From assembly GCF_030124175.1 (NCBI RefSeq), contig NZ_JASKMT010000003.1, positions 248,001 to 312,000 on the forward strand: a stretch of DNA of 64,000 nt, given 5' to 3'. Under the pieces are notes generated by a model that was not told the DNA's origin, ran no database searches, and was given only the letters and a program-made list of their open reading frames with translations. Below, piece after piece: positions 43,882-53,914 of the stretch (position 1 is its first letter; each line of letters starts with the position of its first letter). Both the position numbers and the translations under genes were made by a program. The stretch comes from Streptomyces sp. 549. Its GTDB lineage: Bacteria; Actinomycetota; Actinomycetes; Streptomycetales; Streptomycetaceae.

Positions 43882-44718
43882 TCAGCCCAGCGGGTCGGGT
43901 GCCGCCTCGATGCCGTACTCGGCGAGCTTCGCCCGGCCGCCGTCCGGCGCGGTCAGCACCAGCGGGCCCTGCTCGGTCAGCGCCACCGAGTGCTCCCAGT
44001 GGCTGGACCAGCTGCCGTCGTTGGTCTTGACCGTCCACTCGTCGTCGAGCACGTGCGTCTTCGCCGTGCCCAGGCTCACCATCGGCTCGATGGCCAGGCA
44101 CATGCCCGGCACCAGCTTCGGCCCCTTGCCACGGCGGCGGTCGACGTAGTTCAGCAGGTGCGGGTCCATGTGCATCTGGCTGCCGATGCCGTGGCCGCCG
44201 TAGTCCTCGACGATGCCGTACTTGCCGGACGCCGGACGCGGCTGCCGCCGGACGTAGCCCTCGATCGCCTTCGAGATGTCCACCAACCGGTTGCCCTTGC
44301 GCATGGCGGCGATGCCGGCCCACATGGACTCCTCGGTGACCCGGCTCAGCTCGACCACCTCGGCGGAGTGCCCCTCACCCACGAACACGGTCAGTGCGGC
44401 GTCACCGTGCCAGCCGTCGATGATCGCGCCCGCGTCGATGGAGATCAGGTCGCCCGACTTCAGCACCGTGTCCCGGCTCGGGATGCCGTGCACCACCACC
44501 TCGTTGACCGAGGTGCAGATGTTGCCGGTGAAGCCGCCGTACCCCAGGAAGTTGGGCTTGGCGCCGTGGTCGGCGAGCACCTTCGCCGCGACCTCGTCGA
44601 GGTCCTTCGTGGTGGCCCCCGGCACGGCGGCCTCCTTGCAGGCGCGGTGCATCGCGGCGACCACCAGCCCTGCCGCACGCATCTTCGCGATCTGCTCGGG
44701 GGTCTTGAGCTCCACCAT
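43882..44718 (-). CDS. map: Methionine aminopeptidase
   Basis: Map removes the N-terminal Met from nascent proteins. The 278-residue pita-bread enzyme shows metal ligands in SIDAGAIIDGWHGDAALT (two Asp), GGHGIG (His), AIEPM (Glu) and HWEHS (Glu). It lies 134 bp downstream of adk, with a hairpin between them, in the secY-adk-map unit usual for actinobacteria. Confidence 0.97.
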   Translation of the reverse strand: MVELKTPEQIAKMRAAGLVVAAMHRACKEAAVPGATTKDLDEVAAKVLADHGAKPNFLGYGGFTGNICTSVNEVVVHGIPSRDTVLKSGDLISIDAGAIIDGWHGDAALTVFVGEGHSAEVVELSRVTEESMWAGIAAMRKGNRLVDISKAIEGYVRRQPRPASGKYGIVEDYGGHGIGSQMHMDPHLLNYVDRRRGKGPKLVPGMCLAIEPMVSLGTAKTHVLDDEWTVKTNDGSWSSHWEHSVALTEQGPLVLTAPDGGRAKLAEYGIEAAPDPLG

Positions 44719-44797
44719 GGGGACTGCGCCTTCCTCAACCGTTGTGAACCGCTGTGCTGTGTGGACCGTCGTGCCGCGCACGCCTGCCGTGCATACA

Positions 44798-44839
44798 CGA
44801 TACGGCGGCGGCGCCCACCAGGGCACCGCCGCCGTATCG
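44798..44839 (-). terminator. Stem-loop between adk and map
   Basis: CGATACGGCGGCGG pairs with CCGCCGCCGTATCG across 44798-44839, with an inner GCCC/GGGC pairing and single-base bulges. It lies 14 bases past the adk stop. Could be a partial terminator or a processing site. Confidence 0.65.
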
Positions 44840-44852
44840 CTGAAGAGGTCCG

Positions 44853-45503
44853 TCAGTCGCGGCCCAGCGCCGCCATCGCGCGGCGCGTCACCTCGGAGAC
44901 CTCGGCCAGGGCCGGGATCGTCGTCACCAGCTCCTGCGACTTGTAGTAGTCGATGATCGGCTCGGTCTCCGTGTGGTAGACCTCCAGGCGCTTGCGCACC
45001 GTGTCCTCGCGGTCGTCCTCACGCTGGTACAGCTCGCCACCGCACACGTCGCACACCCCGTCCGCCTTCGACGGGCTGTAGACGACGTGGAAGATGTGGC
45101 TGCTGTCCTTGCGGCACATCCGGCGGCCGGCGATCCGCTTGACCACCTCGTCCTCGGGGACCTCCAGGTCCAGCACCGCGTCCAGCGTCAGGCCGCCCTC
45201 CTTGAGGATGACGTCCAGCGCCTCGGCCTGGGCCACGTTCCGCGGGAAGCCGTCCAGCAGGAAGCCGCCCTCGGCGTCCGGCTGCTCCATGCGGTCCTTG
45301 GCCATGCCGATGGTGACCTCGTCCGGTACCAGCCGGCCCTCGTCCATGAACGCCTTGGCCTGCTGCCCGAGCGGGGTGCCCTGGCTGATGTTGGCCCGGA
45401 ACAGGTCGCCGGTGGAGATGTGCGGGATGCCGAGACTTCGGGCGAGCAACGCGGCCTGCGTGCCCTTTCCCGCACCAGGCGGCCCAACGAGGAGGATACG
45501 CAT
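44853..45503 (-). CDS. adk: Adenylate kinase
   Basis: Adk interconverts ADP with ATP and AMP. The 216-residue protein has the P-loop GPPGAGKGTQ (7-16), the AMP-binding DGFPRN motif, and a long LID with three Cys (CRKD and CDVCGGEL), suggesting a zinc-bearing LID. The ATG overlaps the secY stop (TGATG), so the two are coupled. Confidence 0.97.
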   Translation of the reverse strand: MRILLVGPPGAGKGTQAALLARSLGIPHISTGDLFRANISQGTPLGQQAKAFMDEGRLVPDEVTIGMAKDRMEQPDAEGGFLLDGFPRNVAQAEALDVILKEGGLTLDAVLDLEVPEDEVVKRIAGRRMCRKDSSHIFHVVYSPSKADGVCDVCGGELYQREDDREDTVRKRLEVYHTETEPIIDYYKSQELVTTIPALAEVSEVTRRAMAALGRD

Positions 45504-46819
45504 CAGCGGAGGAACCCTTCGTAGTTGCGCTGCTGGAGTTGGCTCTCAATCTGCTTCACGGTCTCCAGACCGACGCCCACGATGATGAGGATGCTTGTTC
45601 CTCCGAACGGGAACTCGCCCTGGGCGTTGAACGCGATCAGCGCAACGGTAGGCACGAGTGCGATCAGACCAAGGTAGATCGATCCGGGCCACGTGATGCG
45701 GTTCAGCACGTAGCTCAGGTACTCCGCCGTGGGACGGCCGGCCCGGATGCCCGGGATGAAGCCACCATACTTCTTCATGTTGTCTGCAACTTCTTCGGGG
45801 TTGAAGGTGATGGAGACGTAGAAGAACGCGAAGAAGACGATCAACAGGAAGTACGTGATGATGTAGATCGGCGCGTCCTGGCTCTGGAAGTTCTGCTGGA
45901 TCCAGTCGGCCCAGCCGGACTGGGATCCGCTGAACTGGACGATCAGAGCCGGGATGTAGAGCAGCGACGAGGCGAAGATGACCGGGATCACACCGGCCTG
46001 GTTCACCTTGAGCGGGATGTAGGTCGAGGTGCCGCCGTAGGAACGCCGGCCGATCATGCGCTTGGCGTACTGCACGGGGATGCGGCGCTGCGCCTGCTCG
46101 ACGAAGACGACGAGGCCCACCATCCCCAGACCGCAGACGATCACGGTGCCGAACTCGATCCAGCCGTCGGCCAGCGTGCCGGAGCCCTTGATGGCCCACA
46201 GCGCGGCGGGGAAGCCCGAAGCGATGGAGACGAACATCAGGATCGACATGCCGTTGCCGATGCCCTTGTCGGTCACCAGCTCACCGAGCCACATGATGAG
46301 CGCGGTGCCCGCGGTCATCGTGATGACCATCGAGATGATGGTGAACATCGACGGGTCGGGCACGATCTGGCTGCCGACCGTGCAGTTCTGGAAGAGGCTG
46401 CCGCTGCGCGCGGTCGCCACCAGGCCGGTGGCCTGGAGCACGGCGAGCGCCATGGTCAGGTAGCGGGTGTACTGGGTGATCTTCGCCTGGCCGGACTGGC
46501 CCTCCTTCTTGAGGGCCTCCAGCCGGGGGATGACCACGACCAGCAGCTGGAGGATGATGCTCGCCGTGATGTACGGCATGATCCCGAGCGCGAAGATCGT
46601 GATCTGCATCAGCGCGCCGCCGCTGAACATGTTGACCAGGTCGAAGAGGCCCTTGTCCCCGCTCCCGGCCTCAGTCACGCACTGCTGGACGTTCTCGTAG
46701 CTCACGCCCGGCACGGGGATGTGGGCACCCAGCCGGAAGAGCACGATGATGCCCAGCGTGAACAGCAGCTTCTTGCGCAGGTCGGGCGTCTTGAACGCCC
46801 GGGCGAACGCGCTGAGCAC
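45503..46819 (-). CDS. secY: Preprotein translocase subunit SecY
   Basis: SecY forms the channel of the Sec translocon in the cell membrane. The 438-residue protein has ten transmembrane helices. The first region reads LLFTLGIIVLFRLGAHIPVPG, and later helices include TPYIT-like GIMPYITASI and the cytosolic loop PVQYAKRMIGRRSYGG, which binds ribosomes and SecA. The GTG at 46819 follows AGGAGG by 5 bases and is preferred over upstream in-frame starts. A strong terminator separates it from rplO. Confidence 0.97.
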   Translation of the reverse strand: MLSAFARAFKTPDLRKKLLFTLGIIVLFRLGAHIPVPGVSYENVQQCVTEAGSGDKGLFDLVNMFSGGALMQITIFALGIMPYITASIILQLLVVVIPRLEALKKEGQSGQAKITQYTRYLTMALAVLQATGLVATARSGSLFQNCTVGSQIVPDPSMFTIISMVITMTAGTALIMWLGELVTDKGIGNGMSILMFVSIASGFPAALWAIKGSGTLADGWIEFGTVIVCGLGMVGLVVFVEQAQRRIPVQYAKRMIGRRSYGGTSTYIPLKVNQAGVIPVIFASSLLYIPALIVQFSGSQSGWADWIQQNFQSQDAPIYIITYFLLIVFFAFFYVSITFNPEEVADNMKKYGGFIPGIRAGRPTAEYLSYVLNRITWPGSIYLGLIALVPTVALIAFNAQGEFPFGGTSILIIVGVGLETVKQIESQLQQRNYEGFLR

Positions 46820-46966
46820 GGTACCTCCTGCGCCCCCCGCGTGTGGCGCGAGAGGTGACGGTCTTGTGTAACGACGGATAAGAGAACTGGTAAGCGTCCG
46901 CGCCGGTCGCGACGCGGAAGCAGGCAGTGCCCGCCACCATACCGGCGACAGGCCCTCCCTAGGAAC

Positions 46967-47008
46967 GACCAACCGGGGATGCCCGTTCCTGGGCATCCCC
47001 GGTTGGTC
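46967..47008 (-). terminator. Terminator between rplO and secY
   Basis: A perfect 18-bp stem (46967-46984 with 46991-47008) around a 6-base loop lies 15 bases past the rplO stop. It should end the S10-spc transcript before secY, so secY-adk-map has its own promoter within the remaining spacer. Confidence 0.9.
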
Positions 47009-47022
47009 TCACGCCATCATGC

Positions 47023-47478
47023 TCAGACGAGCTCGGTGACGGTACCGCCGGCAGCGGTGATCTTCTCCTTGGCGGAGCCGGAGACGGCGTCCACCGTCAC
47101 CTGCAGCGCCACGGAGACGTCGCCCGAACCCAGCACCTTCACGAGGCTGTTCTTGCGAACCGCGCCCTTCTCGACCAGGTCGGCAACCGTGACCTCGCCG
47201 CCCTCGGGGTAGAGGGACGCGAGCTTGTCCAGGTTCACCACCTGGTACTCGGTGCGGAACGGGTTCTTGAAGCCCTTGAGCTTGGGCAGCCGCATGTGCA
47301 GCGGCATCTGCCCACCCTCGAAGCGCTCCGGAACCTGGTAGCGGGCCTTGGTGCCCTTGGTACCACGACCGGCCGTCTTACCCTTTGACGCCTCACCACG
47401 ACCGACACGGGTCTTGGCGGTCTTGGCGCCCGGGGCCGGACGGAGGTTGTGGACCTTCAGCGGCTTCTGCTCCGCCAT
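47023..47478 (-). CDS. rplO: 50S ribosomal protein L15
   Basis: The 151-residue uL15 starts [19 protein letters not shown], keeps the [19 protein letters not shown] and [16 protein letters not shown] segments, and ends in a VTEL C-terminus. It is the last gene of the spc cluster and follows rpmD closely; a terminator follows it. Confidence 0.98.
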   Translation of the reverse strand: MAEQKPLKVHNLRPAPGAKTAKTRVGRGEASKGKTAGRGTKGTKARYQVPERFEGGQMPLHMRLPKLKGFKNPFRTEYQVVNLDKLASLYPEGGEVTVADLVEKGAVRKNSLVKVLGSGDVSVALQVTVDAVSGSAKEKITAAGGTVTELV

Positions 47479-47479
47479 C

Positions 47480-47662
47480 TCAGTCGACCTCCTCAACCGT
47501 CACGAGGTGCCGCACGGTGTGAACCATGCCGCGGAACTCGGGGCGGTCTTCCTTGACGACCACATCGTTGACACGCTTCAGACCGAGGGTCCGCAGCGTC
47601 TCACGGTGGTTCTTCTTCGTCCCGATCACGGACTTCGTCTGGGTGACCTTGAGCTGAGCCAT
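47480..47662 (-). CDS. rpmD: 50S ribosomal protein L30
   Basis: The 60-residue uL30 ([30 protein letters not shown]) has the expected length and the conserved [10 protein letters not shown] end. Its ATG overlaps the rpsE TAA (TAATG), showing coupled translation. Confidence 0.98.
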   Translation of the reverse strand: MAQLKVTQTKSVIGTKKNHRETLRTLGLKRVNDVVVKEDRPEFRGMVHTVRHLVTVEEVD

Positions 47663-48267
47663 TACGCGCTCACCCCAGCCCGCGCCCGCAGCAGAGCTGC
47701 GGGAGCGACGTCCTCCAGAGGCAGGCCACGGCGGGCAGCGATCTCCTCGGGGCGCTGAAGGCCCTTCAGAGCGGCCACCGTGGCGTGCACGATGTTGATC
47801 GGGTTGGACGAGCCGAGCGACTTGCTGAGCACGTCGTGGATACCGGCGCACTCCAGCACGGCACGCACCGGGCCACCGGCGATGACGCCGGTACCGGGGG
47901 AAGCCGGCTTGAGCAGCACGACACCGGCCGCCTTCTCACCCTGGAAGGGGTGCGGGATGGTGCCCTGGATCCGGGGGACCTTGAAGAAGTTCTTCTTGGC
48001 CTCCTCCACACCCTTGGCGATGGCAGCCGGCACCTCCTTCGCCTTGCCGTATCCGACACCGACGGTGCCGTCACCGTCGCCCACCACGACAAGCGCGGTG
48101 AAGCTGAAGCGACGACCGCCCTTGACGACCTTGGCGACGCGGTTGATCGCGACGACACGCTCGACGTATGCGGTCTTGTCAGCAGCCTGACCGCCGCCGC
48201 GCCCGTCCTTACGGTCCCGCCGCTCGCCGCCACCGGCGCCGCCTCCGCGGCGCTGGGGTCCAGCCAT
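47662..48267 (-). CDS. rpsE: 30S ribosomal protein S5
   Basis: The 201-residue uS5 has a Gly/Arg-rich N-terminus of about 30 residues, the spectinomycin-contact loop VKGGRRFSF (48-56), and the [11 protein letters not shown] and HATVAAL segments. The loop shows no substitution I would associate with spectinomycin resistance. It lies in the spc cluster between rplR and rpmD. Confidence 0.98.
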   Translation of the reverse strand: MAGPQRRGGGAGGGERRDRKDGRGGGQAADKTAYVERVVAINRVAKVVKGGRRFSFTALVVVGDGDGTVGVGYGKAKEVPAAIAKGVEEAKKNFFKVPRIQGTIPHPFQGEKAAGVVLLKPASPGTGVIAGGPVRAVLECAGIHDVLSKSLGSSNPINIVHATVAALKGLQRPEEIAARRGLPLEDVAPAALLRARAGVSA

Positions 48268-48308
48268 TGGAATTACCTCTCTCTATGTCCGCTAGCTACG
48301 GAACCGGC

Positions 48309-48692
48309 TCAGAACTTGAGCCCGGCTTCGCGGGCGGCGTCGGCCAGGGCGGCAATGCGCCCGGCGTACTTGTTGCCACCGCGGTCGAAGACGACAGCCT
48401 CGACGCCGGCGGCCTTGGCACGCTCAGCGAGCAGTGCACCGACCTGCTTGGCCTGCGCGCTCTTGTCACCCTCGCCACCGCGGACGGAGACGTCCAGCGA
48501 CGAAGCGGAGGCCAGCGTGTGGCCTGCGATGTCGTCGATGACCTGGGCGACCATGTGCCTGTTGGAGCGGGTCACGACCAGCCGCGGGCGCTCGGGAGTA
48601 CCCGAGATCCTCTTGCGGATCCGGATGTGACGGCGCTTGGCGGCAGCCCGCTTGTACGCGTCGCCCTTGGCGATCTTCACGCCGTATGCCAT
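48309..48692 (-). CDS. rplR: 50S ribosomal protein L18
   Basis: The 127-residue uL18 shows [29 protein letters not shown] and the final [26 protein letters not shown] segment. It binds 5S rRNA together with L5. It follows rplF by 3 bp. Confidence 0.98.
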   Translation of the reverse strand: MAYGVKIAKGDAYKRAAAKRRHIRIRKRISGTPERPRLVVTRSNRHMVAQVIDDIAGHTLASASSLDVSVRGGEGDKSAQAKQVGALLAERAKAAGVEAVVFDRGGNKYAGRIAALADAAREAGLKF

Positions 48693-48695
48693 GGC

Positions 48696-49235
48696 TTACT
48701 TACCCGCCTTTCCGACCTTGCGGCGGATGACTTCGCCCTCGTACTTGACGCCCTTGGCCTTGTACGGGTCGGGCTTCCGCAGCTTGCGGATGTTCGCGGC
48801 GACCTCGCCGACCTTCTGCTTGTCGATGCCCTCGACGCTCAGCTTGGTCGGGGACTCGACCTTGAAGCTGATGCCCTCGGGGGCCTCGATCAGGATCGGG
48901 TGGCTGTATCCGAGCGCGAACTCCAGGTTGGAGCCCTTCGCCTGGACGCGGTAGCCGACACCGCTGATCTCGAGACGCTTGCTGTATCCCTGGGTCACGC
49001 CAGTGATCATGTTCGCCACCAGCGTGCGGGACAGGCCGTGCAGGGCCTTGTTCCGGCTCTCGTCGTTCGGGCGGGAGACGACGATGACGCCGTCCTCACC
49101 CTTGGCGACCTCGATGGGCGAGACGACGGTGTGCGCGAGAGAGCCCTTGGGGCCCTTCACCGCGACCGTGCGGCCATCGATGGTGACGTCCACACCGGCG
49201 GGAACCTGGATGGGGAGCTTGCCGATTCGCGACAT
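48696..49235 (-). CDS. rplF: 50S ribosomal protein L6
   Basis: The 179-residue uL6 begins [17 protein letters not shown] and contains the conserved end [26 protein letters not shown], which lies near the factor-binding centre. The usual spc order rpsH-rplF-rplR is kept. Confidence 0.98.
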   Translation of the reverse strand: MSRIGKLPIQVPAGVDVTIDGRTVAVKGPKGSLAHTVVSPIEVAKGEDGVIVVSRPNDESRNKALHGLSRTLVANMITGVTQGYSKRLEISGVGYRVQAKGSNLEFALGYSHPILIEAPEGISFKVESPTKLSVEGIDKQKVGEVAANIRKLRKPDPYKAKGVKYEGEVIRRKVGKAGK

Positions 49236-49258
49236 GGCTTTTCCTCCGTTCCCTTCCG

Positions 49259-49657
49259 CTACCAGACGTAGGCGAGGACTTCCCCACCCACGCCCTTCTT
49301 GCTGGCCTGCTTGTCGGTGAGGAGCCCGTGGGACGTGGAGATGATCGCCACGCCCAGGCCGCCGAGCACCTTCGGCAGGTTGGTGGACTTTGCGTAGACC
49401 CGGAGGCCAGGCTTCGAGATGCGCTTGATGCCGGCGATCGAGCGCTCGCGGTTCGGGCCGAACTTCAGCTCCAGGACGAGGGACTTGCCGACGGTGGCGT
49501 CCTCGACCTTCCAGCCGGTGATGTAGCCCTCCTGCTGGAGGATCTCCGCGATGTGCGACTTGATCTTGCTGTGCGGCATCACGACGTCGTCGTGGTAAGC
49601 CGAGTTCGCGTTCCGCAGACGGGTCAGCATGTCTGCGATCGGATCGGTCATGGTCAT
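49259..49657 (-). CDS. rpsH: 30S ribosomal protein S8
   Basis: The 132-residue uS8 starts [17 protein letters not shown] and ends [11 protein letters not shown]. It binds helix 21 of 16S rRNA and in E. coli is the spc operon translational repressor. A second ATG two codons in is an alternative start. A 237-bp spacer separates it from rpsN upstream, the longest inside the spc block. Confidence 0.98.
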   Translation of the reverse strand: MTMTDPIADMLTRLRNANSAYHDDVVMPHSKIKSHIAEILQQEGYITGWKVEDATVGKSLVLELKFGPNRERSIAGIKRISKPGLRVYAKSTNLPKVLGGLGVAIISTSHGLLTDKQASKKGVGGEVLAYVW

Positions 49658-49894
49658 GTGATGGCCTTCGGCCTCTCTCGCCGGGGTTTCCTGTATGCGC
49701 CATCCCTCTCCCCGCTCATCGGCGGGACGGGTGCGGCGCGGGGACCTACGGCGTAGTAAGCGACGTTGAGCGGGCAGTGCCCGCGGGCGGTCACGGGCGG
49801 CGGGCGCCCAACCCCACAAGCCTACGGCATGTGAGGCGGGCTCCCGCCGGCCAGGATGCTTACCGAGAGTTCCAGGAGTCCCGCGTTGCGGGGA

Positions 49895-50080
49895 CTACCA
49901 GGAGCTCTTGGTCACGCCCGGCAGCTCGCCGCGGTGAGCCATCTCACGAAGGCACACGCGGCACAGGCCGAACTTGCGGTAGACGGAGTGGGGCCGGCCG
50001 CAACGCTGGCAGCGCGTGTACGCACGCACCGCGAACTTCGGCTTGCGGGCGGCCTTAGCGATCAGAGCCTTCTTCGCCAC
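49895..50080 (-). CDS. rpsN: 30S ribosomal protein S14, zinc-binding type Z
   Basis: The 61-residue uS14 is the short zinc form: Cys24, Cys27, Cys40 and Cys43 form the zinc knuckle. It starts with GTG ([16 protein letters not shown]). Streptomycetes often have a second, Cys-free S14 elsewhere under Zur control; that would be the low-zinc copy. Confidence 0.98.
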   Translation of the reverse strand: MAKKALIAKAARKPKFAVRAYTRCQRCGRPHSVYRKFGLCRVCLREMAHRGELPGVTKSSW

Positions 50081-50082
50081 GG

Positions 50083-50640
50083 TCAGTTCTCCTTGAACGG
50101 GAAGCCGAGGTGACGAAGAAGGGCGCGGCCCTCGTCGTCGTTGGTCGCCGTGGTGACCACGGTGATGTCCATGCCCCGGACCCGGTCGATCTTGTCCTGG
50201 TCGATCTCGTGGAACATGACCTGCTCCGTGAGACCGAAGGTGTAGTTGCCCCGGCCGTCGAACTGCTTCGGCGACAGCCCGCGGAAGTCGCGGATGCGCG
50301 GCAGCGCGAGCGACAGCAGGCGGTCCAGGAACTCCCACATCCGGTCGCCGCGCAGCGTCACGTGGCAGCCGATCGGCTGACCCTCGCGCAGCTTGAACTG
50401 CGCGATGGACTTCCGGGCCTTGGTGACGGCCGGCTTCTGACCGGTGATCGTGGTGAGGTCGCGGATGGCGCCCTCGATCAGCTTGGAGTCGCGGGCGGCG
50501 TCGCCCACACCCATGTTGACCACGATCTTGGTGAGACCGGGGGTCTGCATGACGTTCTCGTACTTGAACTCGTCGTGCAGCTTGCTCTGGATCTCTTCGC
50601 GGTAGCGCAGCTTCAGGCGCGGCGCAGTGGTGGCAGTCAT
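50083..50640 (-). CDS. rplE: 50S ribosomal protein L5
   Basis: The 185-residue uL5 ([50 protein letters not shown]-type end) binds 5S rRNA with L18. It is followed 2 bp later by rpsN and overlaps the rplX stop at 50640, so the three are coupled. Confidence 0.98.
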   Translation of the reverse strand: MTATTAPRLKLRYREEIQSKLHDEFKYENVMQTPGLTKIVVNMGVGDAARDSKLIEGAIRDLTTITGQKPAVTKARKSIAQFKLREGQPIGCHVTLRGDRMWEFLDRLLSLALPRIRDFRGLSPKQFDGRGNYTFGLTEQVMFHEIDQDKIDRVRGMDITVVTTATNDDEGRALLRHLGFPFKEN

Positions 50641-50963
50641 CAGATGTCCTCACCGGTCCGCTTGGCAACGCGGATCTTGTTGCCGTCCTCGTCGAAGCGG
50701 TACCCGACGCGGGTGACGACCTTGTTGCCGTCCTTCTCCACCACGAGCTGGACGTTGCTCACGTGGATCGGGGCCTCGGTCGTGACGATGCCGCCGGTCT
50801 TCGAACCACGGGCGGTCTGGCCGGCCTTCGTGTGCTTCTTGACCCGGTTGACACCCTCGACCAGGACGCGGTCCTCGCGGGGGAAGGCCACGATGACCTT
50901 GCCCTGCTTGCCCTTGTCCTTACCGGTGATGACCTGAACCAGGTCGCCCTTCTTGATCTTCAT
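50640..50963 (-). CDS. rplX: 50S ribosomal protein L24
   Basis: The 107-residue uL24 has the KOW motif [20 protein letters not shown] near its start. It initiates 50S assembly. The ATG at 50963 is chosen over a GTG two codons upstream. It follows rplN by 2 bp. Confidence 0.98.
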   Translation of the reverse strand: MKIKKGDLVQVITGKDKGKQGKVIVAFPREDRVLVEGVNRVKKHTKAGQTARGSKTGGIVTTEAPIHVSNVQLVVEKDGNKVVTRVGYRFDEDGNKIRVAKRTGEDI

Positions 50964-50965
50964 GC

Positions 50966-51334
50966 TCACAGCACCTCCGGCGCGAGCGAGATGATCTTCA
51001 TGAACTTCTTGTCGCGCAGCTCTCGGCCCACGGGGCCGAAGATACGGGTGCCGCGGGGGTCGCCGTCGTTCTTCAGAATGACGGCGGCGTTCTCGTCGAA
51101 GCGGATGTAGGAACCGTCGGGACGGCGGCGCTCCTTCACGGTGCGCACGATGACCGCCTTGATGACGTCACCCTTCTTCACGTTGCCACCGGGGATCGCA
51201 TCCTTCACGGTGGCAACGATCACGTCGCCGATGCCCGCGTAGCGGCGACCGGAACCGCCGAGAACACGGATGCAAAGGATCTCCTTCGCACCAGTGTTGT
51301 CGGCGACACGCAGTCGCGACTCCTGCTGGATCAC
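50966..51334 (-). CDS. rplN: 50S ribosomal protein L14
   Basis: The 122-residue uL14 ([44 protein letters not shown]) starts with GTG. It is the first gene of the classical spc operon, here running directly on from rpsQ with 110 bp between. Confidence 0.98.
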   Translation of the reverse strand: MIQQESRLRVADNTGAKEILCIRVLGGSGRRYAGIGDVIVATVKDAIPGGNVKKGDVIKAVIVRTVKERRRPDGSYIRFDENAAVILKNDGDPRGTRIFGPVGRELRDKKFMKIISLAPEVL

Positions 51335-51444
51335 GTCTATCTCCTGATCGTCTGCCGGTTCCCGGCAGGGGCTCCCGGTCACCGGGTGGCCCCTGCCGAG
51401 CCTGGCGGAACTGAAATCCCGAGCGGACTCGGAACCTTATGGGG

Positions 51445-51726
51445 TTACTTCGCCTTCTCGAGGATCTCGACGACGCGCCAACGCTTGGTCGCGGACAGCG
51501 GCCGGGTCTCCATGAGGAGGACGCGGTCGCCGGTGCCCGCGGCGTTCTGCTCGTCGTGCGCCTTGAGCTTGCTCGTACGGCGGATGACCTTGCCGTAGAG
51601 GGCGTGCTTGACGCGGTCCTCGACAGCGACAACGACGGTCTTGTCCATCTTGTCGCTGACGACCAGACCCTCACGGGTCTTGCGGTCGCCGCGCTGGCTG
51701 TTTGCAGTCACATTCGTCTCGCTCAT
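51445..51726 (-). CDS. rpsQ: 30S ribosomal protein S17
   Basis: The 93-residue uS17 shows [19 protein letters not shown] and [19 protein letters not shown]. The ATG overlaps the rpmC stop (ATGA). It is the last gene of the classical S10 operon. Confidence 0.98.
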   Translation of the reverse strand: MSETNVTANSQRGDRKTREGLVVSDKMDKTVVVAVEDRVKHALYGKVIRRTSKLKAHDEQNAAGTGDRVLLMETRPLSATKRWRVVEILEKAK

Positions 51727-51950
51727 GAAGCGCTCTCCACCGTCTCGATGCCGAGCTCGCGCTCACGCATCAGGGTGTAGATCCGGGCGATGTCCTTACG
51801 AACGACCTTGAGCCGGCCGTTGTTCTCGAGCTGTCCGGTCGCCGCCTGGAAGCGGAGCTTGAACAGCTCCTCCTTGGCTTCGCGGAGCTTGAGGAGGATC
51901 TCCTCGTCGCTCAGCTCGCGGAGCTCGTTGGCCTTGGTTCCGGCCGCCAT
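51723..51950 (-). CDS. rpmC: 50S ribosomal protein L29
   Basis: The 75-residue uL29 ([42 protein letters not shown]) lies at the exit of the polypeptide tunnel. Its ATG overlaps the rplP stop (TGATG). Confidence 0.98.
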   Translation of the reverse strand: MAAGTKANELRELSDEEILLKLREAKEELFKLRFQAATGQLENNGRLKVVRKDIARIYTLMRERELGIETVESAS

Positions 51951-52369
51951 CACGACTCACCTGCCTCGCGCCGAACGATCCGGCACTTCATCGGAAGCTT
52001 GTGAGCAGCGCGGATGAGCGCCTCACGAGCAATCTTCTCGTTCGGGTAGGACAGTTCGAACATCACCCGACCGGGCTTGACGTTCGCGACCCACCACTCC
52101 GGCGAACCCTTACCGGAACCCATGCGGGTCTCGGCAGGCTTCTTCGTCAGCGGACGGTCCGGGTAGATGTTGATCCAGACCTTTCCACCACGCTTGATGT
52201 GACGAGTCATGGAGATACGAGCTGCCTCGATCTGCCGGTTCGTCACGTAGGCGGGGGTGACGGCCTGGATGCCGTACTCGCCGAAGGCAAGCTCGGTTCC
52301 GCCCTTGGCCATACCACTGCGCTTCGGGTGGTGCTGCTTGCGGTGCTTGACCCTGCGCGGGATCAGCAT
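51950..52369 (-). CDS. rplP: 50S ribosomal protein L16
   Basis: The 139-residue uL16 ([23 protein letters not shown]-like [23 protein letters not shown]) sits at the A-site and E-site edge of the 50S and helps organise the peptidyl-transferase region. It follows rpsC by 5 bp. Confidence 0.98.
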   Translation of the reverse strand: MLIPRRVKHRKQHHPKRSGMAKGGTELAFGEYGIQAVTPAYVTNRQIEAARISMTRHIKRGGKVWINIYPDRPLTKKPAETRMGSGKGSPEWWVANVKPGRVMFELSYPNEKIAREALIRAAHKLPMKCRIVRREAGES

Positions 52370-52374
52370 GACGG

Positions 52375-53229
52375 TCAGGCCTCCGTTCCGCCGGTAGAAG
52401 TGGACGCAGCCTCCGCCGCCGGAGCAGCGGTGGCGTCACCCTTGGGTGCCGCCGCGGCCTCGGCCGGCGCCTGCTGCGGCTTGCGACCGCCGCGGCCGCC
52501 GCGCTCGCCACCGCGACGCGGACGGTCACTGCCGCCGCCACCGCCACCGCGGGACGGGCGGTTGCCCGCACGCGCCGCGGCGTTCTCGGCGCGGACCTCG
52601 GCGATGTTCTTGACGTCGCCCTTGTAGATCCACACCTTCACACCGATGCGGCCGAAGGTCGTCTTGGCCTCGAAGAAGCCGTAGTCGACGTTCGCACGCA
52701 GGGTGTGCAGGGGCACACGGCCCTCGCGGTAGAACTCCGAGCGGGACATCTCGGCGCCGCCGAGGCGACCGCCGCACTGGATCTTGATGCCCTTGGCGCC
52801 GGCCTTCATCGTCGACTGCATGCTCTTGCGCATGGCCCGACGGAAGGAGACCCGCGACGAGAGCTGCTCGGCGACGGCCTGGGCCACCAGCTGAGCGTCC
52901 GTCTCGGGGTTCTTGACCTCGAGGATGTTGAACTGGATCTGCTTGCCCGTGAGCTTCTCGAGCTTGCCGCGGATCCGCTCGGCCTCGGCACCACGACGGC
53001 CGATCACGATGCCCGGACGGGCGGTGTGAACGTCGACGCGCACCCGGTCACGGGTCCGCTCGATCTCGACCTTGGAGATGCCGGCCCGCTCCATGCCCTG
53101 CGTGAGCAGGCGGCGGATCTCGACGTCTTCCTTGACGTAGTCCTTGTACAGCTTGTCGGCGTACCACCGGGACTTGAAGTCCGTGGTGATGCCGAGCCGG
53201 AACCCGTGCGGGTTAACCTTCTGGCCCAT
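52375..53229 (-). CDS. rpsC: 30S ribosomal protein S3
   Basis: The 284-residue uS3 has the KH domain with [13 protein letters not shown] and the C-terminal domain with [13 protein letters not shown]. It carries a long extra tail (about 215-284) rich in Gly, Arg, Ala and Pro that is not in the E. coli protein (233 aa). It lies at the mRNA entry channel. The start overlaps the rplV stop. Confidence 0.98.
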   Translation of the reverse strand: MGQKVNPHGFRLGITTDFKSRWYADKLYKDYVKEDVEIRRLLTQGMERAGISKVEIERTRDRVRVDVHTARPGIVIGRRGAEAERIRGKLEKLTGKQIQFNILEVKNPETDAQLVAQAVAEQLSSRVSFRRAMRKSMQSTMKAGAKGIKIQCGGRLGGAEMSRSEFYREGRVPLHTLRANVDYGFFEAKTTFGRIGVKVWIYKGDVKNIAEVRAENAAARAGNRPSRGGGGGGSDRPRRGGERGGRGGRKPQQAPAEAAAAPKGDATAAPAAEAASTSTGGTEA

Positions 53230-53576
53230 TACCGGGTTCCTTCCTTGCTGCTGACGACCACCGTGATGTGGCTGGTCCGCTTACGGATCCGGTAGGCGCG
53301 GCCCTGGGCACGCGGCCGGAACCGCTTGAGGGTCGGGCCCTCGTCGACATACGCCTCGGAGATGACGAGGCTGTCGGCGTCGGTGTGGTCGTAGTTGTGC
53401 GCGGCGTTGGCAATGGCGCTGTCAAGCACCTTGCCGACCGGCACACTCGCGGCCTGCGGAGTGAAACGCAGGACCGCCTGAGCCTCCGTGGCGTCCATGC
53501 CACGGATGAGGTCCACCACCCGGCGGGCCTTCATGGGCGTGACGCGCACGTAGCGCGCCTGGGCCCTGGCTTCCAT
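53229..53576 (-). CDS. rplV: 50S ribosomal protein L22
   Basis: The 115-residue uL22 has [14 protein letters not shown] and the tunnel-loop segment [20 protein letters not shown], which contacts macrolides in the exit tunnel. No unusual insertion is visible. It overlaps rpsC at 53229. Confidence 0.98.
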   Translation of the reverse strand: MEARAQARYVRVTPMKARRVVDLIRGMDATEAQAVLRFTPQAASVPVGKVLDSAIANAAHNYDHTDADSLVISEAYVDEGPTLKRFRPRAQGRAYRIRKRTSHITVVVSSKEGTR

Positions 53577-53620
53577 GGTTGTCCCTTCGGTGTAAGTCAT
53601 GGTCTTCGCACTCCGCCCGA

Positions 53621-53902
53621 TCAGCGACGACGGGACTTGCGGTCGTCCTTCACGTGGCCGCGGAAGGTGCGGGTCGGCGCGAACTCGCCAAGCTTGTGGC
53701 CGACCATCGACTCGGTGACGAACACCGGGACGTGCTTGCGGCCGTCGTGCACCGCGATCGTGTGGCCGAGCATGGCCGGGACGATCATGGAGCGGCGGGA
53801 CCAGGTCTTGATGACGTTCTTGGAGCCGGCCTCGTTCTGTACGTCCACCTTCTTGCTCAGGTGGTCGTCGACGAAGGGCCCCTTCTTGAGACTGCGCGGC
53901 AT
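53621..53902 (-). CDS. rpsS: 30S ribosomal protein S19
   Basis: The 93-residue uS19 ([37 protein letters not shown] end) is on the 30S head near the A site. It is 44 bp before rplV. Confidence 0.98.
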   Translation of the reverse strand: MPRSLKKGPFVDDHLSKKVDVQNEAGSKNVIKTWSRRSMIVPAMLGHTIAVHDGRKHVPVFVTESMVGHKLGEFAPTRTFRGHVKDDRKSRRR

Positions 53903-53914
53903 CTAAACCCGCTC

